Shown here piece by piece: positions 43,839 to 51,064 of a stretch of DNA of 64,000 nucleotides (positions within the stretch are counted from its first letter, which is position 1; every line of letters begins with the position of its first letter). The notes under the pieces are model-generated. The model ran no database searches, was not told where the DNA came from, and worked only from the letters and a program-made list of their open reading frames with translations. Origin of the DNA: Bacillota bacterium (GTDB taxonomy: Bacteria > Bacillota > Clostridia > Christensenellales > Christensenellaceae); contig JAEYKI010000008.1 of the NCBI GenBank assembly GCA_023408315.1, forward strand, positions 372,001 to 436,000, given 5' to 3'. The translations under genes and the position numbers were made by a program.

Positions 43839-44472
43839 CCCCTGCCCCCAGGCTTTTCAAAAAAGAGCGCCGGTGCAGGGGCGTAGGCCCGTATCTGCGG
43901 ATGGCTTCCATATGCTCCGCCGTGCCGTATCCCTTGTGCTTTGCAAACCCGTACTCCGGGTATTGTTTATCGTATTCCCGCATCAGCCTGTCCCTTGTCA
44001 CCTTGGCGATAATGGAGGCCGCGGCAACGGAATAAATCGTGGCGTCGCCCTTTGTCACCGGCGTCCAGGGCATGGAAACCTCCAGTTTGTCTATCCTGTC
44101 CGTATACAGGTAATCCGGGGCCGTATCCAGCGATTCCACCGCCTGCTTAAACGCAAGCCGCGTAGCCTTGAGTATATTAATCTCATCTATTACGTCCTGC
44201 CCAACAATTCCCGTGCGGTACGCAATGGCGGCCTTTATAATCTTCTCGTAGAGCTCCTCGCGCTTTTCTTCCGTAAGCTTTTTGGAATCATTCACGCCCA
44301 AAACATAGCCGTCCTCAGGCATAATCACGCAGGCCGCAACAACAGGCCCGGCCAGCGGGCCCCGGCCAGCTTCGTCCGCGCCCGCAATCAGCCTGAATCC
44401 CATCTGCCTGCACGCGCATTCCGTCTGGATCAGCCTGTTAAGCAGCTCCCGCTGCGCTTCCTGCCTGTTCAC
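43831..44472 (-). CDS. rnhB: Ribonuclease HII
   Basis: 213 residues. The active-site block GADEAGRGPLAGPVVAACV carries the first two acidic residues, and NDSKKLTEEKREELYEKI, TDRIDKL and AAASIIAKVTRDRLM follow. RNase HII cuts RNA in RNA-DNA hybrids and excises single ribonucleotides. The start is GTG at 44472 with GGAGG 8 nt before; the rbgA stop is the directly preceding codon. Confidence 0.97.
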   Translation of the reverse strand: MNRQEAQRELLNRLIQTECACRQMGFRLIAGADEAGRGPLAGPVVAACVIMPEDGYVLGVNDSKKLTEEKREELYEKIIKAAIAYRTGIVGQDVIDEINILKATRLAFKQAVESLDTAPDYLYTDRIDKLEVSMPWTPVTKGDATIYSVAAASIIAKVTRDRLMREYDKQYPEYGFAKHKGYGTAEHMEAIRRYGPTPLHRRSFLKSLGAGDE

Positions 44473-45309
44473 TTAAGGTTCCTCCAGCGTGATCCTGCCA
44501 ATTTTTCCGTTCTTGAATTCATCCAGAATCATCTTTGCCCCGCGCTCCAGGTCAACCTCCCCGCCGCGCAGCAAAAATCCCCTGCTGCGGCAAATGGCAG
44601 TCAAAACCTCGTTCGCGTCCACATCAAGGCTATTTAGATTATACCTCTTTTTCAATAAATTAGGTGAATTTTTTGTTAAGATTTGTATTAGATAATAGGC
44701 AATGCTCTCAAAATCCAGTATATCCATGGGTATGCACCCAATTGCCGCGATTTTTGCCGCTGTTTCCTCATTTTCTATCTTGGGCATCAAAATACCCGGC
44801 GTATCCATAATCTCAAAATAAGGCGTTACGCGCGCCCACTGCAGCCCTCGGGTTACGCCCGGCTTGTTCCCTTCCTTCATTTTGCCGGAGCCGGACAGCC
44901 TGTTTAATACGGCGGATTTTCCCACGTTAGGTATGCCCGCCACCATGGCGCGCACCGTTTTCTGCACTCCCTTTGCCCTATACCGCTCCACCAGCTCCCG
45001 CACATCCGCCAGAACCGCTTCCAACAGCTTTGCCGGATCAGACTTAGGCGCGGAAAATTCCGCGCACGAAACGCCCTCCTCGCGGAACGACTGTATCCAC
45101 CTTTTCGTAGCCGCTCCGTCGGCAAGGTCCGCCTTGTTCAGTATAAAAAAACGCCGTTTACTGCTGAATATTTCGTCAAAATCCGGGTTCTGCGTGCCCC
45201 GCGGAAGCCGTGCGTCCAGCACCTCCAGCACAATGTCTATATTCTTCAGTTGTTCGGCCAGCTTGCGCTTGGCCTTCTGCATGTGCCCCGGATACCATTG
45301 AATGTCCAT
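44473..45309 (-). CDS. rbgA: Ribosome biogenesis GTPase RbgA (YlqF)
   Basis: 278 residues. A circularly permuted GTPase: G4 (NKADLAD) comes before G1 (GIPNVGKSAVLNRL) and G3 (DTPGILMPK). It begins with MDIQWYPGHMQKAKRKL, the family's usual start. The C-terminal RNA-binding domain is at about 190-278. RbgA is needed for late assembly of the 50S subunit, including entry of L16. It follows the rplS transcript and precedes rnhB. Confidence 0.96.
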   Translation of the reverse strand: MDIQWYPGHMQKAKRKLAEQLKNIDIVLEVLDARLPRGTQNPDFDEIFSSKRRFFILNKADLADGAATKRWIQSFREEGVSCAEFSAPKSDPAKLLEAVLADVRELVERYRAKGVQKTVRAMVAGIPNVGKSAVLNRLSGSGKMKEGNKPGVTRGLQWARVTPYFEIMDTPGILMPKIENEETAAKIAAIGCIPMDILDFESIAYYLIQILTKNSPNLLKKRYNLNSLDVDANEVLTAICRSRGFLLRGGEVDLERGAKMILDEFKNGKIGRITLEEP

Positions 45310-45560
45310 TTTCCCGGCGAGGGACTCGGTCCCCCGTCCGACGCTTCGATGCCACCCCTTGCTTAAGGTGTCTTTATCAGCTTCAAATAGGAAGTTGATA
45401 GAGATGATTATATTTTCGGGATTGAATTTGGGGTAACTTTTTGCGCCGGTATTCCTTTCTCAAATATGAAAAAACATTGCTTTTCTTTTGCTTCTTTTTC
45501 TACCACCCCAAAATTACAAATTTTGGGAACCCCGGTTTTTCCGCTAAAAGAAAAGAAGGA
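45310..45560. other. Intergenic region between rbgA and rplS with palindromes
   Basis: No gene is seen. CCCAAAATT/AATTTTGGG (45507-45527) forms a hairpin flanked by CTTCTTTTTC and AAAAGAAAAGAAG, an arrangement similar to the hairpin repeats elsewhere in the window. The first 150 bp show no recognisable signal. Confidence 0.4.
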
Positions 45561-45590
45561 AGAAAAAAACAGGGGCGATGAAGCCCCTCT
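45561..45590. terminator. Terminator after rplS
   Basis: AGGGGC/GCCCCT (45571-45588) with a 6-nt loop, followed on the minus strand by GTTTTTTT and on the plus strand by CTTTTTT. It closes the ffh-rplS transcription block. Confidence 0.85.
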
Positions 45591-45605
45591 TTTTTGCGAA
45601 AAAAT

Positions 45606-45947
45606 TTATTTCTCTTTGATCCTGGCGGATTTGCCGATCCTGTCGCGCAGGTAATACAGTTTCGCCCTGCGGACCTGGCCGGACCGCGCAACCTCGATCT
45701 TGTCGATGCGAGGGGAATGCAGCGGGAATGTTCTTTCCACACCTACGCCATAAGATACGCGGCGGACGGTGATGGTCTCGGTGAGACCGCCGCCTTTGCG
45801 CGCGATCAGATATCCTTCAAAAACCTGGATTCTTTCTCTTTGTCCTTCAATAACTTTTACGGAAACCTTCAGCGTGTCGCCAATCTTCAATTCCGGAAGA
45901 TCGCCTCTGAGCTGCGATTTCTCAACGGCTTTAATAATGTCTTTCAT
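45606..45947 (-). CDS. rplS: Ribosomal protein bL19
   Basis: 113 residues, the normal length. [43 protein letters not shown] and [22 protein letters not shown] are standard. L19 lies at the interface of the ribosomal subunits. The ATG at 45947 matches the family start; GGAGG is 12 nt before it, longer than usual. It has its own promoter and a leader of about 120 nt carrying a conserved hairpin. Confidence 0.98.
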   Translation of the reverse strand: MKDIIKAVEKSQLRGDLPELKIGDTLKVSVKVIEGQRERIQVFEGYLIARKGGGLTETITVRRVSYGVGVERTFPLHSPRIDKIEVARSGQVRRAKLYYLRDRIGKSARIKEK

Positions 45948-46021
45948 ATGTCTTTTAAGCCTCCTTCCCCCCAAGACGTTCATAATCCACAAAACTGGAC
46001 AGCGGACCGCCCGTAATAGAG

Positions 46022-46061
46022 CCACCCCATAATGCCTTACGGCATTCCGGGGACCCCGTAA
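46022..46061 (-). promoter_or_regulatory. Leader hairpin motif, rplS copy
   Basis: 40 nt reading TTACGGGGTCCCCGG, AATGCC-GTAA-GGCATT, ATGGGGTGG on the minus strand. The inner 6-bp stem is capped by the GNRA-type loop GTAA, and CCCC/GGGG forms an outer stem. The motif begins about six bases after the predicted start of the rplS mRNA. A second copy with paired base changes is at 49714-49753. Confidence 0.7.
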
Positions 46062-46073
46062 CAAACACATGAG

Positions 46074-46102
46074 ATTTTATCATAATCCCTGGCCCAAATC
46101 AA
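46074..46102 (-). promoter_or_regulatory. Sigma-A-type promoter of rplS
   Basis: TTGATT (46097-46102), a 17-bp spacer and TAAAAT (46074-46079), about 125 bp before the rplS start codon, in the trmD-rplS gap. Confidence 0.7.
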
Positions 46103-46128
46103 GACTAATTTTCAAATGCAGCCGCATT

Positions 46129-46881
46129 TTATTCGTCTGCGGAACCTGGGAATATGTTGTGTTTCTTCAGCACAATAATGTCCTTTTTGGTCAGCTCCGC
46201 TTTTGCAAGCAGGTCTGGCCGCACCTTATGCGTTTTCAGCAGGGACATTTCCCGCTGCCACGCCTTGATGTTTGCGTGGTGCCCGGATACCAGCACTTCG
46301 GGTACGCCAAGCCCTCTGAAATCCGCTGGGCGCGTATATTGCGGATATTCCAGCAGGCCGTCGTAATGCGATTCCTCAGCGTGCGATTCTTCGTTTGAGA
46401 GCACCCCCGCGTAGCGCATTACGCAGTCCATCAGCACCATGGCAGGCAGCTCGCCGCCCGTCAGAACATAATCGCCAATGGATATTTCCCGGTCTATGCA
46501 GTTATCCAGTATACGCTGGTCCACGCCTTCGTAATGCCCGCACAGAACGTGCAGTACTTCAAACTCCGCCAGTTCCTTTGCGGTGTTCTGGTTCAGCAGT
46601 TCCCCGGCGGCAGACATATACACGCGGCAGGCCTTCCTGCCCGCATACTGCTCTTCCAGGCGCGCAAAACAGTCAAACACCGGCTGCGGGCCAATCAGCA
46701 TGCCCGCGCCGCCGCCAAACGGGTAGTCGTCCACCCGGTTGTGCTTGTCTGTGGTGTAGTCGCGGTAATTTACAAGATGAATGTTTATAATCCCCGCGGC
46801 AATCGCCTTGCCGCACAGGCTGGCCTCCATAAATCCCGCGAACATTTCGGGAAACAGCGTGAGACAATTAAACGTCATCAT
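46129..46881 (-). CDS. trmD: tRNA (guanine-N1)-methyltransferase
   Basis: 250 residues. The knot fold is marked by TLFPEMF, YPFGGGAGMLIGPQPV, CGHYEGVDQRI and SIGDYVLTGGELPAMVLMD. It methylates G37 in tRNAs to stop frameshifting. ATG 46881 and ATG 46878 both fit; the first has AGAGGT 8 nt away. The start overlaps the rimM stop by 14 bp. Confidence 0.97.
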   Translation of the reverse strand: MMTFNCLTLFPEMFAGFMEASLCGKAIAAGIINIHLVNYRDYTTDKHNRVDDYPFGGGAGMLIGPQPVFDCFARLEEQYAGRKACRVYMSAAGELLNQNTAKELAEFEVLHVLCGHYEGVDQRILDNCIDREISIGDYVLTGGELPAMVLMDCVMRYAGVLSNEESHAEESHYDGLLEYPQYTRPADFRGLGVPEVLVSGHHANIKAWQREMSLLKTHKVRPDLLAKAELTKKDIIVLKKHNIFPGSADE

Positions 46882-47389
46882 ATACGCAGACCTCTTGCAG
46901 GCGCTCCGCGTCCACCAGAATATTTCCGGCCTCCACATCGGTCTTTAAAACCACCTGCGGAACAGACGGAAACATCATCCCCCGTTTGCCGGAGACACGG
47001 TAAACGTCCGCCGCGCCGGTCTGAATAACCTCCGCCAGTACGCCAAGGTTCTGCCCGTTTGTGTCCACCACCTCAAGGCCAATCATGTCTTCAATATAAT
47101 GCCGTCCCTCGGGCAGTTTAGCCGCGTTTTTGCGGTCTATATACAGGTATTGCCCACGCATCGCCTCGGCGGCGTTACGGTCGGGTACGCCTTCCAGCTT
47201 CAGGTAGGCAAACGCGTTATCCATGCGTCTTGCCTCAACGGCAACCCTGCGCATTTCACCCGCTTCCTTTACGTAAACATGCTCCAGGTAGTCAAACCTG
47301 CCTATGTCGTCCGTATACGCCTCAACCTTCACTTCGCCGCGGATGCCCTGGGGCTTTAGAATTCTGCCCAGCTCAAAAAATTCTTTCAT
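46868..47389 (-). CDS. rimM: Ribosome maturation factor RimM
   Basis: 173 residues. The N-terminal domain begins FELGRILKPQGIRGEVKVEA and the PRC barrel is around LPEGRHYIEDMIGLEVVDTNGQNLG. RimM helps 16S rRNA processing with S19. The start codon shares a base with the khpA stop. Confidence 0.96.
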   Translation of the reverse strand: MKEFFELGRILKPQGIRGEVKVEAYTDDIGRFDYLEHVYVKEAGEMRRVAVEARRMDNAFAYLKLEGVPDRNAAEAMRGQYLYIDRKNAAKLPEGRHYIEDMIGLEVVDTNGQNLGVLAEVIQTGAADVYRVSGKRGMMFPSVPQVVLKTDVEAGNILVDAERLQEVCVYDDV

Positions 47390-47619
47390 TAATCAATAAT
47401 GTCCACAACAAATTTCTTCTGCGATTTTGCGGAAGCCGCCTTCACCACCGTGCGGATGGCCTTGGCAATACGGCCCTGTTTGCCGATCACCTTGCCCATG
47501 TCGTCCGGCGCAACCGTGAGTTCAATCACGTATGCGTCCTCCTCCTCACGCCGGTTCACCTTCACTTCTCCAGGATTGTCCACCAGCGATTTGGCAATAT
47601 ATGCAACGAGTTCTTCCAT
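47389..47619 (-). CDS. khpA: KH-domain RNA-binding protein KhpA (YlqC)
   Basis: 76 residues. A single KH domain with the GKQG loop: VAPDDMGKVIGKQGRIAKAIRTVV. In streptococci KhpA pairs with KhpB (Jag) and binds many RNAs including cell-division messages. Between rpsP and rimM is its standard site. AGGGGG precedes the ATG. Confidence 0.95.
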   Translation of the reverse strand: MEELVAYIAKSLVDNPGEVKVNRREEEDAYVIELTVAPDDMGKVIGKQGRIAKAIRTVVKAASAKSQKKFVVDIID

Positions 47620-47629
47620 ACGGAACCCC

Positions 47630-47869
47630 CTATTCTAACGCGCCGCTTTTTCTCAGCAAAGAGCGCACCGTTTCCGTGGGCTGCACGCCTTTTTTGATCC
47701 AGTCGGCCGCTTTGTCGTTGTCCAGTTTGAGTTCCTTGCTCAGCGGGTTGTAGTATCCCACTTCTTCAATAAACTTGCCGTCCCTGGGCGCGCGCACATC
47801 CGCCACCACAATCCTGTAAAAAGGATTTTTCTTGGAACCCATTCTCTTTAATCTCATCTTAACTGCCAT
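47630..47869 (-). CDS. rpsP: Ribosomal protein bS16
   Basis: 79 residues, normal. [20 protein letters not shown] and the later IEEVGYYNP are family signatures. bS16 is an early assembly protein of the 30S subunit. AAGGAG stands 12 nt before the ATG. Confidence 0.98.
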   Translation of the reverse strand: MAVKMRLKRMGSKKNPFYRIVVADVRAPRDGKFIEEVGYYNPLSKELKLDNDKAADWIKKGVQPTETVRSLLRKSGALE

Positions 47870-47904
47870 GTTTCTTTTTTACTCCTTATAAATGATTACT
47901 TATA

Positions 47905-48080
47905 TCCGGAGGCTTCCAGCCTCCGGGCCACTGGCTTAAGGGATGATTATCCCTTAAGAATCCCATTTGCTTAAATGCCGCTTCGCAGCATTTTGGACAC
48001 ATCTGCAAGCTTGCCCTTGTCTATAGTTCTTCAGATCCCCTGCTTGTTATTATTCCAAAACGCCGCAGGCGTTTTGCCAT
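47905..48080. repeat. Chain of hairpins between rpsP and ffh
   Basis: The 270-bp gap contains palindromes in a row: CCGGAGGC/GCCTCCGG (47909-47929), CTTAAGGGAT/ATCCCTTAAG (47935-47958), AAATGC/GCATTT (47974-47994) and AAAACGCC/GGCGTTTT (48057-48075), followed by the dispersed repeat at 48094-48136. They divide an operon that is usually continuous and could terminate, process or stabilise the mRNA. No reading frame is credible here. Confidence 0.55.
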
Positions 48081-48093
48081 AAAGTTCTTTTGC

Positions 48094-48136
48094 CCCTTTT
48101 CTTTTAAGAAAAGAAGCGGGGTTTGGGGCGGAGCCC
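48094..48136. repeat. Dispersed hairpin repeat, copy 2
   Basis: CCCCTTTTCTTTTAAGAAAAG, AAGCGGGG, then a GGGGC/GCCCC hairpin. Same order and orientation as 54788-54830; a diverged copy is at 22786-22830. Confidence 0.6.
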
Positions 48137-48140
48137 CATA

Positions 48141-49457
48141 TCAGAAAGGCATATTAAACCCTCTGCGGCCTTTTTTGCCGGAAAAAGATTTAAGCATTTT
48201 CTTCATCTGCTCAAACTGGTTCAGCAGCCGGTTCACATCCTGAATCTTGGTGCCGCTCCCTGCGGCAATGCGTTTGCGGCGCGAGCCGTTGATCACGTTC
48301 GGGTTGCGGCGCTCCTCCACAGTCATGGACTGCACAATGGCCTTGCTCCACGCCATCTGCTTTTCATCTATGCTTAGCGCGCCCAGCTTGCTTCCGCCGG
48401 GCAGCATTTTTAAGATATCGCCCATATCGCCCATCTTGCTGATCTGTTCCATTTGGTCCAGCAGGTCTTCCAGGGTCATTTGGTCGCGACTGATCTTCTT
48501 TTGCAGCTCATGCGCCTTTTTTTCTTCAAAGGCTGTCTCCGCTTTCTCAATCAGAGTCAAAACGTCGCCCATGCCAAGTATGCGGGAGGCCATGCGGTCC
48601 GGGTAGAACGGCTCAATGTCCGCCAGCTTTTCACCCGCGCTCACAAACTTAATGGGCTTGCCCGTAACCGCCCGGACAGACATCGCCGCGCCGCCGCGCG
48701 TATCGCCGTCTATCTTGGTCAGCACCACGCCGTCTATCCCAATATTTTCGTGGAACGCGCCAGCCGCGTTCACCGCGTCCTGGCCGGTCATAGAATCCAG
48801 CACCAGCAGCGTCTCGTTGGGATTTGCGGCTTTTTTCAGGGCTTTCAGCTCTGCCATCATGTCTTCGTCTATATGCAGCCGTCCGGCAGTATCCACTATA
48901 ATCAGGTCGTTACCCGCCTTGTCCGCCTGTTTCAGGGCTTCTTTATAAATCTTCTCGGGTTTCTCCGCGCCCATGTCAAACACGTCCACACCCGCCTGCT
49001 GTCCAACCACATGCAACTGCTTAATGGCGGCCGGGCGGTAAATATCGCACGCGACCAGCAAAGGCTTTTTGCCCTTCTTTTTATAGTACAGGGCAAGTTT
49101 GGCGCAGAATGTCGTTTTACCCGCTCCCTGCAGGCCCATCATCATCAGCACGGTTGGCGGGCTGCCCGCCATCTTCACGCTGCTCATAGCGCCGCCCAAA
49201 AGCGCGGTCATCTCGTCGCGAACCACCTTAACCACCTGCTGTCCGGGCGTCAGGCTGTCCAGTATTTCCTGCCCGGACGCTTTTTCGGTTACAGTCTTAA
49301 TAAAATCCTTTACCACCGTAAAGTTTACGTCCGCCTCCAGCAGCACCAGCTTTACCTCGCGCATGGCGGCCTTTATGTCAGCCTCGGAAAGTTTGCCCCT
49401 TCCGGTCAGTTTTTTAAATACGTTCTGCAGTTTTTCGGAAATCCCTTCAAACGCCAT
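48141..49457 (-). CDS. ffh: Signal recognition particle protein Ffh
   Basis: 438 residues from ATG 49457 with GGAGG ahead. The GTPase motifs are GLQGAGKTTFCAKLA (G1), DTAGRLHID (G3) and LTKIDGDTRGGAAMS (G4). The C-terminal M domain, rich in Met, binds SRP RNA and signal peptides; MEQISKMGDMGDILKMLPGG and SGTKIQDVNRLLNQFEQMKKML are typical. Overlaps ylxM by 11 bp. The gene for SRP RNA is not seen in this window. Confidence 0.97.
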   Translation of the reverse strand: MAFEGISEKLQNVFKKLTGRGKLSEADIKAAMREVKLVLLEADVNFTVVKDFIKTVTEKASGQEILDSLTPGQQVVKVVRDEMTALLGGAMSSVKMAGSPPTVLMMMGLQGAGKTTFCAKLALYYKKKGKKPLLVACDIYRPAAIKQLHVVGQQAGVDVFDMGAEKPEKIYKEALKQADKAGNDLIIVDTAGRLHIDEDMMAELKALKKAANPNETLLVLDSMTGQDAVNAAGAFHENIGIDGVVLTKIDGDTRGGAAMSVRAVTGKPIKFVSAGEKLADIEPFYPDRMASRILGMGDVLTLIEKAETAFEEKKAHELQKKISRDQMTLEDLLDQMEQISKMGDMGDILKMLPGGSKLGALSIDEKQMAWSKAIVQSMTVEERRNPNVINGSRRKRIAAGSGTKIQDVNRLLNQFEQMKKMLKSFSGKKGRRGFNMPF

Positions 49458-49698
49458 TTGGTTCCTCCAGTTTTTTTGCCACCAGGCCCAGCTTTTTTTC
49501 GCAATCGGTAAGTTTAAACTGCGCGCGCCGGATACCGTCCAGCACGCCCTGGCGGCTGATGCCCATCTGCCCGCCAATCTCCGCAAGCGAGCAGTCCTCG
49601 TTATAGTACAGGTCGAATATCTTCTGCTGCTTTTCCGTTAAAAAGCCGCCGTATTCGTCCAGGTAAAGCGCCCATTTGAGGTCTTTTTCAAAGCTCAT
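49447..49698 (-). CDS. ylxM: YlxM helix-turn-helix protein, SRP-associated
   Basis: 83 residues, shorter than the usual 105-110. MSFEKDLKWALYLDEYGGFL, LTEKQQKIFDLYYNEDCSLAEIG and GISRQGVLDGIRRAQ form a sigma-like helix-turn-helix. In streptococci YlxM binds the SRP ribonucleoprotein and modulates Ffh activity. It is the first gene of the ffh unit and is preceded by a promoter, a 15-bp hairpin and the 40-nt leader motif. Confidence 0.9.
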   Translation of the reverse strand: MSFEKDLKWALYLDEYGGFLTEKQQKIFDLYYNEDCSLAEIGGQMGISRQGVLDGIRRAQFKLTDCEKKLGLVAKKLEEPNGV

Positions 49699-49713
49699 AG
49701 CTACTACCTCACA

Positions 49714-49753
49714 CCACCCCAAATTGCCTTACGACAATCCGGAAACCCCGTAA
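49714..49753 (-). promoter_or_regulatory. Leader hairpin motif, ylxM copy
   Basis: TTACGGGGTTTCCGG, ATTGTC-GTAA-GGCAAT, TTGGGGTGG. Compared with the rplS copy (46022-46061) the inner stem differs at two pairs, both kept paired (T-A to A-T; T-G to C-G), and the outer stem uses TTCC/GGGG for CCCC/GGGG. The motif ends 15 bp before the ylxM start codon and leads into its ribosome site. Confidence 0.7.
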
Positions 49754-49759
49754 AAGAAT

Positions 49760-49793
49760 GAGAGGTGTAAAGGCCATCGCCTTTACACCTCTC
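49760..49793 (-). promoter_or_regulatory. 15-bp hairpin at the 5' end of the ylxM-ffh mRNA
   Basis: GAGAGGTGTAAAGGC pairs perfectly with GCCTTTACACCTCTC (4-nt loop). It begins at the predicted transcript start and is followed by ATTCTTTT, so it may stabilise the mRNA or end transcription early. Confidence 0.6.
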
Positions 49794-49795
49794 AG

Positions 49796-49824
49796 AGTAT
49801 ACAGAAGAATATCAGTTTAGTCAA
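49796..49824 (-). promoter_or_regulatory. Sigma-A-type promoter of ylxM-ffh
   Basis: TTGACT (49819-49824), a 17-bp spacer and TATACT (49796-49801). Confidence 0.8.
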
Positions 49825-49865
49825 CCATAATTTTGAAGAATATAATCGTCACACTTCTGCCGCAC

Positions 49866-50129
49866 CTATTCCAGCGGCTTTACCCTGCCCAGCACTTCCA
49901 TCAGTTCTTCCCTCGTCACCACAAGCTGGCAAAGCTTCGCGTCGTTCCCCGCGGCGTCCGTTTCCATCACGTCCAATATGCACGCTTCCCCCGCGTCCAT
50001 GCGCACAGACGTATCGGAAAACTTAAGCCACCTGTCCGTCAAAAGGCAGTTGACCGAATACTTGCCGCGTTTGTTTTTTAATATCTGCGTGTATTTAATG
50101 GGCAGATGAATGATATTATCCTTTGGCAT
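49866..50129 (-). CDS. Hypothetical protein between ftsY and ylxM
   Basis: 87 residues; not recognised. GAGGTG lies 6 nt before the ATG at 50129, and the frame is on the same strand just after ftsY (18 bp). The sequence is soluble, begins with a basic stretch (PIKYTQILKNKRGKY) and has a short acidic middle (DVMETDAAGNDAKL). It is not a shadow of another gene, and its place and ribosome site argue that it is real. A small RNA-binding or SRP-related protein is imaginable, but nothing shows it. Confidence 0.65.
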   Translation of the reverse strand: MPKDNIIHLPIKYTQILKNKRGKYSVNCLLTDRWLKFSDTSVRMDAGEACILDVMETDAAGNDAKLCQLVVTREELMEVLGRVKPLE

Positions 50130-50147
50130 ACAACACCTCAGAGCGCG

Positions 50148-51047
50148 TTATTCAATAATTGCCCGCGCAAACTCTTTTGAATCAAAAGGCCGCAAATCGT
50201 CCACGCCCTCTCCCACGCCTATGAACCGCACGGGCACGCCCACCATTTCCTTCACCGCGCATACAACGCCGCCTTTTGCGGTGCCGTCCAGCTTGGTCAG
50301 AATAATGCCGGTAATGGGCGCGGCCTGCGCAAACACCTGCGCCTGGGAAATAGCGTTCTGCCCCGTCGTCGCGTCCAGCACAAGAAACGTTTCCCTGTGC
50401 GCTTCCGGGTAGCTGTTCTCTATCACCCGGTTGATCTTTTCAAGCTCGTTCATCAGGTTCTTTTTATTGTGCAGCCGCCCGGCCGTGTCGCAAAGCAATA
50501 TGTTCGTGCCCGCGTGTTTGGCCGCGTCAATGGCGTCGTATACCACAGCGGCCGGGTCCGCTCCTTCCGCGTATTTAATCACGCGCACGTTTGTTCTCTG
50601 CGCCCATATGGAAAGCTGCTCCGCCGCAGCCGCGCGGAACGTATCCGCCGCAGCCAGCATCACGGAAGCGCCCTTGCTCTGGAAATAAGCGGACATCTTG
50701 CCAATCGCCGTGGTTTTGCCCACGCCGTTTACACCCACCACCAGTATCACGGCGGGGTATGTAAGCGCCAGGCTGTCCGCGCGCATCATCTCGTCCAGAA
50801 TATCAATCAGCAAATCCTTGATGCCTTCCGTATCCTTAATGTTCTGCTCTTTCACAATCTCGCGCAGGCGGCGCATTACCTTCTGCACGGTCTCCATGCC
50901 AAGGTCCGCCAGAATAAGCACCTCTTCCATTTCCTCAAAAAAATCCTCGTCCACGCGCCGGAAGTTCTTGATGACGCTGTTCAGTCTGTCCGAAAGATTG
51001 GTGCGCGTTTTTCCCATTCGCTCTTTTAAGTTATCAAAAAAACCCAT
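50148..51047 (-). CDS. ftsY: Signal recognition particle receptor FtsY
   Basis: 299 residues. The N-terminal acidic A domain is nearly absent, as in many Firmicutes. NG domain: GVNGVGKTTAIGKM (G1), LCDTAGRLHNKKNLM (G3), LTKLDGTAKGG (G4), GVGEGVDDLRPFD. FtsY receives ribosome-Ffh complexes at the membrane and hands them to SecYEG. GGAGT precedes the ATG; smc ends 17 bp upstream. Confidence 0.97.
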   Translation of the reverse strand: MGFFDNLKERMGKTRTNLSDRLNSVIKNFRRVDEDFFEEMEEVLILADLGMETVQKVMRRLREIVKEQNIKDTEGIKDLLIDILDEMMRADSLALTYPAVILVVGVNGVGKTTAIGKMSAYFQSKGASVMLAAADTFRAAAAEQLSIWAQRTNVRVIKYAEGADPAAVVYDAIDAAKHAGTNILLCDTAGRLHNKKNLMNELEKINRVIENSYPEAHRETFLVLDATTGQNAISQAQVFAQAAPITGIILTKLDGTAKGGVVCAVKEMVGVPVRFIGVGEGVDDLRPFDSKEFARAIIE

Positions 51048-51064
51048 TATAGACTCCTATATTC

